64,000 nt of DNA from Saccharothrix deserti (GCF_009769385.1 NZ_VKAB01000001.1:248001-312000), one strand, 5' to 3'; positions 27,056 through 36,401 are shown, counted from the first letter of the stretch. The notes: generated by a model not told the origin, from the letters alone. Made by a program: numbers and translations.

Positions 27056-27130
27056 GGAGCACCTCTCTACGACGTGTGGGCGAACGGGCACCGACCGTAG
27101 CGGAGCGACCCATCGGGAGTCCGCGAGGGA

Positions 27131-27158
27131 TGAACACAGGAAAATTCGTTGTTACGAT
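27131..27158 (+). promoter_or_regulatory. Candidate promoter of the LysE-family gene
   Basis: TGAACA and TACGAT are spaced by 16 nt in an AT-rich pocket (GGAAAATTCGTTGT), unusual for this window. A 5' leader of about 65 nt would follow before the Shine-Dalgarno GAGGGGGG. Confidence 0.5.
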
Positions 27159-27231
27159 GCTGTAGCGCCGAAGATTCAACGGCCAGTGAGGCAGATCACG
27201 GCGATCTGTCCGGATCATGAGGGGGGTTTCC

Positions 27232-27837
27232 ATGCACCTGGACTTCAGTCAGCTGCCGGCGTTCCTGATCGCGTGCGCGGTGGTCGTGCTGACGCCGGGC
27301 GTGGACGCCTTCCTCCTGCTGCGCACCTCGATGCGGTCCGGCACCCGCGCCGGGCTGCTGGCGCTGGCCGGTATCCACACCGCGGCCTTCGTGCAGGTGG
27401 CGCTGGTGATCTCGGGCCTGGGCGTGGTGATCGCCCGCTACCCGACCGTGCTGACCGGCCTGCGCTGGATCGGCGCGGCCTACCTGCTCTACCTTGCGGT
27501 GTCGATCACGCGCGGGCTGCTGCGGCGCTCGGCGGGCGACGCGGTGGCGGTCGCGCCCCGGCCGTTCCGGCAGGGGTTCCTGACCAACATCACCAACCCG
27601 AAGATGCTGCTGTTCTCGCTGGCGTTCCTGCCGCAGTTCATCGGCGCCGGCGACCCGGCGTTCCAGCTCGGGATGCTCGCCGCCGTGTTCCTCGGGCTGG
27701 CCGCGCTGTGGGAGCTGACGATCGTGGTGGCCGCGGCGCGCGTCGCCGGATCGCTGCGCCGTCCCGGCGTGACCACGGCGTTGGACGCGGTGTGCGCGGC
27801 GGTGTTCCTGACCATGTCGATCGGGCTCGTGCTGTAG
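27232..27837 (+). CDS. LysE/RhtB-family exporter
   Basis: A 201-residue membrane protein with about six helices. It has the family signature at the first helix (FLIACAVVVLTPGVDAFLLLRTSMRSGTRAGLLALAGI, with the TPGP-like motif as TPGV) and the middle motif GFLTNITNPKMLLFSLAFLPQF. It probably exports an amino acid or related metabolite by proton exchange. GAGGGGGG 5 nt upstream fixes the ATG at 27232. It is convergent with the third protease gene across a terminator. Confidence 0.9.
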   Translation: MHLDFSQLPAFLIACAVVVLTPGVDAFLLLRTSMRSGTRAGLLALAGIHTAAFVQVALVISGLGVVIARYPTVLTGLRWIGAAYLLYLAVSITRGLLRRSAGDAVAVAPRPFRQGFLTNITNPKMLLFSLAFLPQFIGAGDPAFQLGMLAAVFLGLAALWELTIVVAAARVAGSLRRPGVTTALDAVCAAVFLTMSIGLVL

Positions 27838-27858
27838 ATCGACACGGCACCCGAAGCC

Positions 27859-27897
27859 CGGCGTGCGGGCCCCCGAGGCCCGAGGGTCCGCACGCCG
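27859..27897. terminator. Bidirectional terminator between lysE-like and protease genes
   Basis: CGGCGTGCGGGCCC pairs with GGGTCCGCACGCCG over 14 bp with one wobble, around an 11-nt loop. It lies between convergent stops. Confidence 0.75.
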
Positions 27898-27903
27898 CTC
27901 GGG

Positions 27904-28692
27904 TCAGCTGTCCAGCTGTTCCCGGATCACGTCGGCGTACGCCGCGATCCGGGTGTAGATGCCCGGCTTGCCCTTCCGGGCGCAACCTTCACCCCAAGAG
28001 GTGACGCCGATCAGCTTCCCGCCGGCCACGAACGGACCGCCGGAATCGCCCTGGCACGTGTCCACGCCGCCCTCCGGGAGACCGGCGCACGTCATCTCCT
28101 CCTTGTCGTACTGGAGGTACGCGTCGAGGCAGTCGTCGTCCGCCATCACCGGCACGGTCGCGGCCAGCAGGTACCGCGACACCGGACCCTGCTCGCTCGT
28201 CCGGCCCCAGCCCAGCACCAGGCCGTTCGTGCCCGGCGCGTACAGCGCCTCGTCCGACCGCTCGGCCAGCGGCAGCGGCTGGTACTCCACCCCTTCGCGC
28301 AGCGTCAGCACCGCGACGTCCGCGCCCTGGTCCGCCACCAGGTACTCCGGGTGGATCCAGATGCCGGCCAGCCGGACGACCTCGCCCTCGTCGCTCTTCT
28401 TGTCCTCGCGGCCCACCACGACCCGCGTGTTCCTGGGCGTCCGACCGGTCGCGCAGTGGGCGGCGGTGACGACCTTCGTCGGCGCGACCAGCGTGCCGCC
28501 GCAGTACTGGAGCCCGCTGGAATCCGTCAGGTACACCACCCACGGGTGCTCCTCGATCGGCACCCGTTCACCACCCACCACCCGACCGTCCACCACGCGG
28601 CCGTCCACGATCCGGCTGTCCGCGCGTTCGTCCGCCGTGGCGGTGCCCGCGAGAGCCATCAACAACGTCACCAACAACGCGGCAAGCCGCAT
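27904..28692 (-). CDS. Secreted trypsin-like serine protease (S1A) with repeated propeptide
   Basis: A 262-residue preproenzyme with a signal peptide ending TATA and a propeptide containing RIVDGRVVDGRVVGGERV. Three similar I/V-V-D/G-G steps occur, each preceded by Arg, so alternative activation sites are possible; only VVGG matches the mature S1A start. The triad is VTAAHC, GADVAVL and CQGDSGGP. It is closer to the protease at 15097 than to the one at 26333, sharing the RYLLAATVP segment. Its Shine-Dalgarno lies within a perfect hairpin. Confidence 0.94.
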   Translation of the reverse strand: MRLAALLVTLLMALAGTATADERADSRIVDGRVVDGRVVGGERVPIEEHPWVVYLTDSSGLQYCGGTLVAPTKVVTAAHCATGRTPRNTRVVVGREDKKSDEGEVVRLAGIWIHPEYLVADQGADVAVLTLREGVEYQPLPLAERSDEALYAPGTNGLVLGWGRTSEQGPVSRYLLAATVPVMADDDCLDAYLQYDKEEMTCAGLPEGGVDTCQGDSGGPFVAGGKLIGVTSWGEGCARKGKPGIYTRIAAYADVIREQLDS

Positions 28693-28696
28693 CGTC

Positions 28697-28727
28697 CCTC
28701 CTCCTGATCAAAGGCATCAGGAGGAGG
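28697..28727 (-). promoter_or_regulatory. Perfect hairpin covering the protease Shine-Dalgarno
   Basis: On the minus strand CCTCCTCCTGAT pairs exactly with ATCAGGAGGAGG across a 7-nt loop. The 3' arm is the Shine-Dalgarno, with GGAGGAGG ending 4 nt before the ATG. The stem could act as a terminator for the upstream M48 gene, as a translational switch, or both. Confidence 0.7.
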
Positions 28728-28763
28728 TTAGCCAGAACAGCCGTTCCCGCTGGGCCAACCGGA

Positions 28764-29786
28764 CTAGTCCGCCCCGGTGAACTTGCTCCGCACCTTGCCC
28801 GCCGCGCCCGCCAGCACGTCGCCGAACTCGTTGAACACCTTCATCAGCGGGTCCTCGGACTGGGCCGCCGACTCCTTGTACGACCGGGCCGCCGACTTGA
28901 TGTCCTCGGTGAACGAACTCGTCGGCCGGTCGTCCTCACGGCGCGCGTACGCACCCGTCAGGATGGCGCGGTACTCCTCGCCCGCCGCCCACTTCTGCAA
29001 CTCGGCGGCACGGACCACCGCGAGCGGGTGCGTCAGCGGCCACGTCTTGATGAGCTTGAGCACGCTGTCCCGCACGTCCTCGACCTGCTCGTACTCCTTG
29101 GCCTGCTTCAGGAATTCGGCCGTGTCGACCTGGGTGAGGTCCATGCCGCCCGCCATGGCAACGTGCACGCGCAGCGCGGCGGCCGGGTCCTGCACGCACA
29201 GCAGACCGGCGCGGTCACAGGTCAGCTCCGTCTTGCGGTACCACTCGCACAGCGCCGCGATGACCGCCCGGATCGCCCAGTAGCCGACCGGCATCCAGCC
29301 CAGGCCGTACTGCAACTGCATGAGCCGTTGCAGGATCGTCCGGTACAGCGCGTGACCGGACAGCACGTGCCCCATCTCGTGCCCGATGGCGAACCGCAGC
29401 CCCTCCGCGTCCAGCAGTTCCACCAGACCCGTGGTGAGCACGATGAACGGCTTGTCGATGCCCAGCGTCATGGCGTTCGGCACCGGATCGCGCTGCACGA
29501 ACAGCTCCGGCACCGGGTCGACGTCCAGCGTCGCCGCCGTCTCCAGCCGGAGCCGGTCCAGCTCCGGGTACTGCTTCGGGCCCACTCTGATGCTCGACGC
29601 CAAGTAGCCCAACCGCTCACCTCTCTCGGTGAACGCCCCCGCGACCGCCTGCAACACCGGGCCGATGCCCGGCACCGCGCGCAAGACCGCCAACGCCCCC
29701 CGGTCGACCGGGTGCTCGTACGCCCGCGGGCTGATGCCGGGGAAGCGCACACGCGCGGTCGACCGCTCGATCTCCTCGCTGCTCAT
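28764..29786 (-). CDS. M48-family zinc metallopeptidase
   Basis: The 340-residue protein has the zinc motif HEMGH in RFAIGHEMGHVLSGHAL and a downstream third ligand Glu in RKTELTCDRAGLLCV. Weakly hydrophobic stretches around YGLGWMPVGYWAIRAVIAALC may touch the membrane. A PGIGPVLQAVAGAF segment near the N-terminus is also hydrophobic. Relatives include HtpX and Oma1-like peptidases in envelope quality control. The C-terminal 60 residues are charged. It is upstream of, and on the same strand as, the third protease gene. Confidence 0.88.
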   Translation of the reverse strand: MSSEEIERSTARVRFPGISPRAYEHPVDRGALAVLRAVPGIGPVLQAVAGAFTERGERLGYLASSIRVGPKQYPELDRLRLETAATLDVDPVPELFVQRDPVPNAMTLGIDKPFIVLTTGLVELLDAEGLRFAIGHEMGHVLSGHALYRTILQRLMQLQYGLGWMPVGYWAIRAVIAALCEWYRKTELTCDRAGLLCVQDPAAALRVHVAMAGGMDLTQVDTAEFLKQAKEYEQVEDVRDSVLKLIKTWPLTHPLAVVRAAELQKWAAGEEYRAILTGAYARREDDRPTSSFTEDIKSAARSYKESAAQSEDPLMKVFNEFGDVLAGAAGKVRSKFTGAD

Positions 29787-29856
29787 GACAACCACAGTGC
29801 CACGACCCGCGACCCACCTCTCCCCGAACGGGTGAATCGACGTGCACACTGGCCGG

Positions 29857-30789
29857 GTGAACGCAGACGTGCTCGGCACCGACTACGAAACCCGCACGCT
29901 GCCCCTGGGCGGCGGGGACACGACCGCCACCCTGGTCCGGCGCCGCGCGCAGCCCGCCACCCGCGGCGCCGTGCTGTACGTGCACGGTTTCGCGGACTAC
30001 TTCTTCCAGCGGCACGTGGCCGAGCACTTCACCGCGCGGGGCTTCGACTTCTACGCCATCGACCTGCGCGCGTACGGCCGGTCGCTCAAGCCCGGCCAGG
30101 TCGCCAACTACGTGACCGACCTGGCCGAGCACTTCGAGGAGATCGACGCGGCGGTGCGGGTGATCCGCGAGGAGGACGGCCACCGTCACCTGGTGGTGCT
30201 GGGTCACTCGACCGGTGGGCTGATCACCAGCCTGTGGGCGCACGAGCGGCGTTCGGACGACGTGCTGGACGCGTTGGTGCTCAACAGCCCGTGGCTGGAC
30301 CTGGCCGAGTCCTGGCTGCTGCGCACCGCGGGGACGGCGCTGGTGCGCGGTGTCGGCCGGTTCGCGCCGCGACTGGTGCTCAAGCCCGGCATGGGCCCGG
30401 TGTACGGCCAGAGCATCCACCGCGACCACCACGGCGAGTGGGACTTCGACACGTCGTGGAAGCCGATCGAGGCGTTCCCGGTGCACGCCGGGTGGTTGCG
30501 CGCGATCCGCCGCGGTCACGCCCGCGTGCACAAGGGTCTGGACGTCCAGGCGCCCGTACTGCTGCTCCGCTCCAGCCGCAGCCTCCTGCACGCCAAGCGG
30601 TGGACGCCCGAGACGATGACCGCCGACACGGTGCTGGACGTGGAGCACATGCGGCAGTGGGGGCCGAAGATCGGCCGGCAGGTGACGATCGTGCCGGTCG
30701 AGGGCGGGATGCACGACATCTTCCTGTCCGCCGAGTCGGTGCGCAGGCGGGCGCTGGCCGAGGTCGACGAGTTCCTCGACATGCTGTGA
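29857..30789 (+). CDS. Alpha/beta hydrolase (monoacylglycerol lipase-like)
   Basis: A 310-residue enzyme with the oxyanion HG in LYVHGFADYFFQRHVAEHF, the nucleophile elbow LGHSTGGLITSLW, and a catalytic His in EGGMHDIFLSAESVR. The arrangement fits serine hydrolases acting on lipid esters. No signal peptide is present. GTG at 29857 is preferred to GTG at 29842: CACACT at 29845-29850 lies 6 nt before it, as a leaderless -10 box would, and there is no Shine-Dalgarno. It is divergent from the M48 gene. Confidence 0.87.
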   Translation: MNADVLGTDYETRTLPLGGGDTTATLVRRRAQPATRGAVLYVHGFADYFFQRHVAEHFTARGFDFYAIDLRAYGRSLKPGQVANYVTDLAEHFEEIDAAVRVIREEDGHRHLVVLGHSTGGLITSLWAHERRSDDVLDALVLNSPWLDLAESWLLRTAGTALVRGVGRFAPRLVLKPGMGPVYGQSIHRDHHGEWDFDTSWKPIEAFPVHAGWLRAIRRGHARVHKGLDVQAPVLLLRSSRSLLHAKRWTPETMTADTVLDVEHMRQWGPKIGRQVTIVPVEGGMHDIFLSAESVRRRALAEVDEFLDML

Positions 30790-31041
30790 CGACGCGCCTT
30801 TCCCGGTGCCGGAGCCGGACCGGGGAACTCCGGATGGCCGCGGTGTGATCCGCTGCTGCCCCCGCGGCCGACGTGGTCGGGTTCGGAGGAGTCCGGCGAG
30901 ATCGGCAAGTTCTGCGCGTTGGCCGGCGGCACCAGGCTCACCATCCGGTTCCTCGGGCTCCACACCTCCAGACGTGAACAACCGATCGGTCTAGCGCCAC
31001 GGATCGTCCGCCGGGAGATCATGGACACCGGGAGGTTCGCC

Positions 31042-32955
31042 ATGGCCGAGGACTTCGACCGGTACTGCGACCTGACCATGCGGGGTGGGACGACCAGCGG
31101 TGTCGTCTACCCGTGGGCGGTTGTGGAGTTGGCCGGGCACTACCGCTTCCGGTCGTTGGGTGGGGCTTCGGCGGGCGCCATCGGGGCCGCGTTCACCGCC
31201 GCCGCCGAGAAGGGGCGGGACCAGGACGGCTTCCGGAAGCTCAAGGAGGTCATCGACTGGTTCGCCGCGCCGGGCTGGCGGATGGCGCAGCTGTTCGAGC
31301 CCAGCGAGCACACCCGCAAGCTGTACCGGATCGTGGCGGCCTCCATGCAGCGCCGCGACTCGACCGGCCGGAGCGCGTTGACCTGCGTGTTGTTGGCTCT
31401 GCTCGGTGCGATCGGGTGGCGGGCGCGGGTGTTCCTCGCGCTGGCGATGGCGTTGTGGCTCGTGGGGCCGACGCTGTGGTTTCACGCGGTCGAGTGGGGT
31501 TCCACCCCGACGTGGGTGCTGATCGGCCTCACGGTCGTCGTCCTGATCGGCGTGCCGGGGATCGTGCTGAGAGTGCTCCCGAACGGCCGGGACGCGTGGC
31601 TGCGGCGGATCGGCACCGCGCTGCTGCTCGTCGTCCCGCTGATACCGGTCGCCGTGAGCACGCGGTGGACGGCGCCGAGCCTGGCGAGCGCGGCCACGGC
31701 GGCGGTGTGGTGGCTGGTGCTCGGGTTCGCGTTCGTCAGCGCGGTCGCGGTCACGTACGGCTTGGGCGCCAAGCGCTACCTCGACCGGATGGCCTCCACC
31801 ATCCACTTCGGACTCATTCCCGGCACGGGTGCGTTCAAGCCGAACTTCTGGGACCGCCGCTGCGGTGTGCCCGCGTCGACCGGTGTGCCGCCGTTGAGCG
31901 ACTGGATCGCGGACCGGCTGGACGACCTGTCCGGCACGGTGGACCTGACGTTCGCGGACCTGACCACGAACCTGGTCCTGATGACCACGGACCTGTCCGA
32001 GGGCCGTCCTTACCGGCTGCCGTTCACCGAGCCGCTCGACGCGTGGCTGTTCTGCCCGACGTGCCTGGAAACCGTGCTGCCCCGACGCACCGTCGACAAG
32101 CTCGGCAACGACGCCACCGGGCACCTCTGCCCGCTCCACCCCGCGCAGACCGTCAACGTGCTGCCGAAGAACCTGCCGGTCGCGCTGGCCGTGCGGATGA
32201 GCATGCCGTTGCCGGGCCTGATCGCCGCCGTTCCGCTGGTGCGCGCCGAGCCGGAGCCGCGCGTGCACTGGTTCTCCGACGGCGGCATCACCAGCAACTT
32301 CCCGATCCACTTCTTCGACAACCTGCTGCCCCGCTGGCCGACGTTCGGGCTGAGCCTCCAGTCGTACCCGCCGGGTGACAACCGGGACGTCTGGCTGCCC
32401 GAGCAGGACGCGTCCACCAGCGGCACGCCGTGGCGCGGCATCGGGCTGGTGCGGCACTTCGCGTCGGCGATCCTCGACACCATGCTCGGCTGGCGCGACA
32501 CCATGCAGTCCGCGCTGCCGGGCTACCGCGGCCGGATCGCACACGTCCGCGTGGGTGCGCTGGAAGGCGGCACGAACCTGTTCATGCGCCCGGAGACGAT
32601 CCTCGCCCTGGCGGAGCGGGGCGCGGCGGCGGGACGCCTGCTGCGCACCCGCTTCACCGAGGACGGCGCCACCAAAACCGACCGCTACCGCTGGATCCGG
32701 ATGCGGCTGGCGATGCGGGAGTACCAGCAGCTCGCCGAGCAGTCCCGCGAACGCGCCGACCTCTACCGCGACCTCACCGCCCGCTACCAGGTGCCGGAGG
32801 ACCTGTACGACTGGTTCACCACGCCGCCGACCGGCACGGACCCGAACGCGCGCGGGATCGGGCTCACGTTGGACGCGCTGGGCGCCGTGCCCGACGGTCC
32901 GTTCGACGGCGAGCCACCCGTCGACCCGGACCTGCGGCTGACCCCACCCGAGTGA
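31042..32955 (+). CDS. Patatin-like phospholipase with inserted membrane helices and a possible zinc ribbon
   Basis: A 637-residue protein. Patatin motifs flank a membrane block: oxyanion-type RGGTTSGVVYP (residues 14-24), nucleophile GGASAGA (Ser43), and catalytic Asp in SDGG (Asp413). Between them residues about 112-147, 157-178, 190-207 and 216-240 form four to five hydrophobic helices, and a Cys/His cluster follows (CPTC at 338-341, CPLH at 363-366). A typical soluble patatin has about 200-300 residues. GGGAGG 6 nt upstream decides the ATG at 31042 over 31021. It probably hydrolyses membrane lipids; the Cys/His role is unknown. Confidence 0.82.
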   Translation: MAEDFDRYCDLTMRGGTTSGVVYPWAVVELAGHYRFRSLGGASAGAIGAAFTAAAEKGRDQDGFRKLKEVIDWFAAPGWRMAQLFEPSEHTRKLYRIVAASMQRRDSTGRSALTCVLLALLGAIGWRARVFLALAMALWLVGPTLWFHAVEWGSTPTWVLIGLTVVVLIGVPGIVLRVLPNGRDAWLRRIGTALLLVVPLIPVAVSTRWTAPSLASAATAAVWWLVLGFAFVSAVAVTYGLGAKRYLDRMASTIHFGLIPGTGAFKPNFWDRRCGVPASTGVPPLSDWIADRLDDLSGTVDLTFADLTTNLVLMTTDLSEGRPYRLPFTEPLDAWLFCPTCLETVLPRRTVDKLGNDATGHLCPLHPAQTVNVLPKNLPVALAVRMSMPLPGLIAAVPLVRAEPEPRVHWFSDGGITSNFPIHFFDNLLPRWPTFGLSLQSYPPGDNRDVWLPEQDASTSGTPWRGIGLVRHFASAILDTMLGWRDTMQSALPGYRGRIAHVRVGALEGGTNLFMRPETILALAERGAAAGRLLRTRFTEDGATKTDRYRWIRMRLAMREYQQLAEQSRERADLYRDLTARYQVPEDLYDWFTTPPTGTDPNARGIGLTLDALGAVPDGPFDGEPPVDPDLRLTPPE

Positions 32956-33024
32956 CACGGACGCGCGGCGGTTGTCACGGGCCGCACGCCCGGATTCGCA
33001 CCTCCGTCACGCCTCCCGGCTTCG

Positions 33025-33825
33025 TCACGCCTTCCGGCCGACACCCGCGTAAGCGCTGATGAACGCGTCGTCGGAGTCCGACCGCCACTCCGGCAACGGC
33101 ACGACGCCCGGTTCCACGATCTCCATCCCGGTGAAGAAGGAGGCGATCTCCTCGCCCGTCCGGAGCACCAGCGGGCTGTCGGTGCGGCGGTAGATGGCGT
33201 TCACCTGCTCGCCGCTCTCCTGCCCATCCTGCGACACGCCGTCGAAGCTGCCGTGCGAGATGGCCAGGAAGCTGCCCGGCGCCATCGCCTCCCGGTACCG
33301 GGCGATCGCCTTGTGCGGCTCGTCCGAGTCGGGCACGAAGTGCAGCACGGCGACCATCAGCAGGCCGATGGGCCGGTCGAAGTCGAGCGTCGTGCGGACC
33401 TCGTCGTTGGCCAGCACGGAGTCCGGGTCGCGCAGGTCGGCCTGGATGGCGACGGCGGCCGGGTTGTTCGCCAGCAGCGCGGTGCTGTGGGCGACCGCGA
33501 CGGGCTCCAGGTCGGCGTACACGACACGGGCCTGGGGGTTCGTCTGCTGGGCGATCTCGTGCACGTTGCCGACGGTCGGGATGCCGGACCCCAGGTCGAG
33601 GAACTGGTCGATGCCCTGCGACAACAGGTACCGCACCGCCCGGCGGAGGAACGAGCGGTTGGCCCGTGCCGCGCCGGACATGCCGGGGAAGATCTGCTCC
33701 ACCGACTTGGCCGCTTCGCGGTCGACCGCGAAGTTGTGCGACCCACCGAGGTAGTAGTCGTACATCCGGGCCGCGCTCGGCCGGCCCAGGTCCACCGAGG
33801 ACGGGACCCAGCTCGCCTGCTCCAT
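33025..33825 (-). CDS. SAM-dependent methyltransferase, DUF574 type
   Basis: The 266-residue protein has the family opening SVDLGRPSAARMYDYYLGGSHNFAVDREAA and the SAM-binding motif QFLDLGSGIPTVGNVHEIA, then VVYADLEPVAVAHS with the acidic ribose contact. DUF574 proteins are numerous in Streptomyces and Pseudonocardiales, often in secondary-metabolism or conserved regulatory settings, with substrates mostly unknown. AGGAG lies about 10 nt before the ATG. It is divergent from lon and convergent with the patatin gene. Confidence 0.88.
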   Translation of the reverse strand: MEQASWVPSSVDLGRPSAARMYDYYLGGSHNFAVDREAAKSVEQIFPGMSGAARANRSFLRRAVRYLLSQGIDQFLDLGSGIPTVGNVHEIAQQTNPQARVVYADLEPVAVAHSTALLANNPAAVAIQADLRDPDSVLANDEVRTTLDFDRPIGLLMVAVLHFVPDSDEPHKAIARYREAMAPGSFLAISHGSFDGVSQDGQESGEQVNAIYRRTDSPLVLRTGEEIASFFTGMEIVEPGVVPLPEWRSDSDDAFISAYAGVGRKA

Positions 33826-33947
33826 ATGCGCACATCTCCTCGTCAGTCGACGGCGTGATCGTGGCGGCGCCGCAAACCGGGCACAACCCCCGAATGGACG
33901 CTCGCTCAGGGCGAACACCTACCGGAAACAATCACGCGCTCATCTTG

Positions 33948-33968
33948 GTTGAGCCAGTCAGACTCAAC
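33948..33968 (+). promoter_or_regulatory. HAIR-like HspR operator upstream of lon
   Basis: GTTGAGC and ACTCAAC flank exactly 7 nt, closely matching the HspR-associated inverted repeat CTTGAGT-N7-ACTCAAG. It ends 3 nt before the lon Shine-Dalgarno GGAGG. Streptomyces lon is known to be repressed by HspR through such an element, so heat-shock control is expected. Confidence 0.8.
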
Positions 33969-33980
33969 TTTGGAGGGATC

Positions 33981-36347
33981 ATGGGCGAGACGTTGGCGCT
34001 GCCGGTGCTGCCGCTGGACGACGTGGTCGTGCTGCCGGGCATGGTCGTGCCGATCCGGCTCAGCGGCTCGGACGCCACCGCCGAGGCCCGCGCCGCGATC
34101 GAAGCCGCGACGGCCGCGGGCGAGGCGTCCGGTGGCCCGTCGAAGGTGCTGCTGGTGCCGAGGCTGGACGGCAAGTACGCGAAGGTCGGCACGTTGGCGC
34201 TGATCGAGCAGGTCGGCAGGCTTTCCGGCGGCGAGCGGGCGGCCGTGGTGCGCGGCACGGAGCGGGTCCGCATCGGCACCGGGACGACCGGTCCGGGCGC
34301 GGCGTTGTGGGTCGAGGCGACGGTGGCGGACGAGCCGCCGGTGGACGACCGCACCCGTGAGCTGGCCCGCGAGTACCGGGCCCTGGTCACCACGATCCTC
34401 CAGCAGCGCGGCGCGTGGCAGGTGGTCGACTCGGTGCAGCAGGTGGACGAGCCGTCCGCGTTGGCCGATCTCGCCGGGTACGCCTCGTACTTGAGCGAGG
34501 AGCAGAAGGTCTGGCTGCTGGAGACCAGCGACGTGACCGAGCGGCTGGAGAAGCTGCTGGAGTGGGGCCGCGAGTACCTGACCGAGCTGGACGTGGCCGA
34601 GACGATCCGCAAGGACGTCAAGGAAGGTGTGGAGAAGCAGCAGCGGGAGTTCCTGCTGCGCCAGCAGTTGGCGGCGATCCGCAAGGAGCTGGCCGAGCTG
34701 GACGGCAAGCCGGCCACCGAGGAGCAGGACTACCGGGCCCGGGTCGAGGGCGCGGACCTGCCGGAGAACGTGCGCAAGGCGGCGTTGGCCGAGGTCGACA
34801 AGCTGGAGCGGACGTCGGAGCAGTCGCCCGAGGTGGGCTGGATCCGGACGTGGCTGGACACGGTGCTGGAGATGCCGTGGAACGAGCGCACCGAGGACTC
34901 GTACGACATCGCGGGTGCACGGGCGGTCCTGGACGCCGACCACGCCGGCCTGGACGACGTGAAGGAGCGCATCACCGAGTACCTGGCGGTACGCCGCCGC
35001 CGGGCCGACCGCGGCCTCGGTGTCGTGGGCGGAAGGCGTTCCGGCGCGGTGCTCGCCCTGGTCGGACCGCCCGGCGTCGGCAAGACCTCGCTGGGCGAAT
35101 CGGTCGCCCGCGCCATGGGCCGCAAGTTCGTCCGGGTCGCCCTGGGCGGCGTGCGGGACGAGGCGGAGATCCGCGGTCACCGGCGCACCTACGTCGGCGC
35201 GCTCCCCGGCCGGATCGTCCGCGCCATCTCCGAGGCCGGTTCGATGAACCCGGTCGTGCTGCTGGACGAGATCGACAAGGTGGGCGCGGACTACCGCGGC
35301 GACCCGACGGCCGCCCTGCTGGAGGTGCTGGACCCGGCGCAGAACCACACGTTCCGGGACCACTACCTGGAGGTCGAACTGGACCTGTCCGACGTGGTGT
35401 TCCTGGCCACGGCCAACGTCCTCGACTCCATCCCCGGCCCGCTGCTGGACCGGATGGAGCTGGTGCAGCTCGACGGGTACACCGAGGACGAGAAGGTCGT
35501 CATCGGCCGCGACCACCTGCTGCCGCGCCAGGTCGAACGGGCGGGCCTCACGTCGGAGGACGTCACGGTGACCGAGGCGTCGTTGCGGAAGCTGGCCGGC
35601 GAGTACACCCGTGAGGCGGGCGTGCGCCAGCTGGAGCGTTCGCTGGCACGCGTGCTGCGCAAGGTCACCGCGAAGGTGGCGCTGGGCGAAACCGAACTGC
35701 CGGTCACGGTGGACGTGCCGGACCTGCGCGGCTACCTCGGCTCGCCCAAGCACACGCCGGAGTCGGCGGAACGAACGGCCGCGCCGGGCGTGGCGACGGG
35801 CCTGGCGGTCACCGGCGCGGGCGGCGACGTGCTGTTCGTGGAGGCGTCGCTGGCATCACCTGGCACCGGGTCGACCGGCGTCACACTGACCGGCCAACTC
35901 GGTGACGTGATGAAGGAGTCGGCCCAGATCGCGTTGTCCTACCTGCGTTCCCACGACTCCAGGGCCGAGGCGCTGGCCGACCGCGGCGTGCACATCCACG
36001 TCCCGGCGGGCGCGGTGCCGAAGGACGGCCCGTCGGCCGGCGTGACGATGACGACGGCGTTGGCATCACTGCTGTCCGGACGTCTCGTGCGGGCGGACGT
36101 GGCGATGACGGGCGAGGTGTCGTTGACCGGCCGGGTGCTCCCGATCGGCGGGGTGAAGCAGAAGCTGCTGGCCGCGCACCGGGCGGGCATCACGACGGTG
36201 TTGCTGCCGCAGCGCAACGAGCCCGATCTGGACGACGTGCCGGAGTCGGTGCTGGCGGAGCTGACCGTGCACCTGGTCGGCGACGTGCGCGAGGTCCTCG
36301 ACCTGGCGCTGGAGCCGGCCGAAGCAGCCGCCACGGTGGCCGCCTGA
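33981..36347 (+). CDS. lon: ATP-dependent Lon protease
   Basis: The 788-residue enzyme has an N-terminal substrate-binding LAN domain ([19 protein letters not shown]). The AAA+ module has Walker [10 protein letters not shown] and Walker [11 protein letters not shown]. The C-terminal protease domain carries the Ser-Lys dyad (Ser in [11 protein letters not shown] and Lys in [15 protein letters not shown]). It degrades misfolded and regulatory proteins in the cytosol. GGAGG lies 5 nt from the ATG and a HAIR-like operator immediately upstream. Full family length with no defect. Confidence 0.97.
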   Translation: MGETLALPVLPLDDVVVLPGMVVPIRLSGSDATAEARAAIEAATAAGEASGGPSKVLLVPRLDGKYAKVGTLALIEQVGRLSGGERAAVVRGTERVRIGTGTTGPGAALWVEATVADEPPVDDRTRELAREYRALVTTILQQRGAWQVVDSVQQVDEPSALADLAGYASYLSEEQKVWLLETSDVTERLEKLLEWGREYLTELDVAETIRKDVKEGVEKQQREFLLRQQLAAIRKELAELDGKPATEEQDYRARVEGADLPENVRKAALAEVDKLERTSEQSPEVGWIRTWLDTVLEMPWNERTEDSYDIAGARAVLDADHAGLDDVKERITEYLAVRRRRADRGLGVVGGRRSGAVLALVGPPGVGKTSLGESVARAMGRKFVRVALGGVRDEAEIRGHRRTYVGALPGRIVRAISEAGSMNPVVLLDEIDKVGADYRGDPTAALLEVLDPAQNHTFRDHYLEVELDLSDVVFLATANVLDSIPGPLLDRMELVQLDGYTEDEKVVIGRDHLLPRQVERAGLTSEDVTVTEASLRKLAGEYTREAGVRQLERSLARVLRKVTAKVALGETELPVTVDVPDLRGYLGSPKHTPESAERTAAPGVATGLAVTGAGGDVLFVEASLASPGTGSTGVTLTGQLGDVMKESAQIALSYLRSHDSRAEALADRGVHIHVPAGAVPKDGPSAGVTMTTALASLLSGRLVRADVAMTGEVSLTGRVLPIGGVKQKLLAAHRAGITTVLLPQRNEPDLDDVPESVLAELTVHLVGDVREVLDLALEPAEAAATVAA

Positions 36348-36365
36348 TCCTCGCGGTTCGACGGA

Positions 36366-36395
36366 GCCCCGGTCGACCCGGTTGTCGGCCGGGGC
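36366..36395. terminator. Bidirectional terminator after lon
   Basis: GCCCCGGTCGAC pairs with GTCGGCCGGGGC over 12 bp with one mismatch around CCGGTT. It lies between the convergent stops of lon and the PstS-like gene. Confidence 0.75.
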
Positions 36396-36401
36396 CCGTC
36401 G

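Noticed and set aside
30790-31041. Possible small gene between the lipase-like and patatin-like genes
   Set aside because: A short frame (WSGSEESGEIGKFCALAGG) looks protein-like but has no start, no Shine-Dalgarno and no recognisable family.
30991-32958. 655-residue open frame opposite the patatin-like gene
   Set aside because: Composition is Arg/Gln/His/Pro-rich with no motif; the + strand has the patatin catalytic motifs and a good Shine-Dalgarno.
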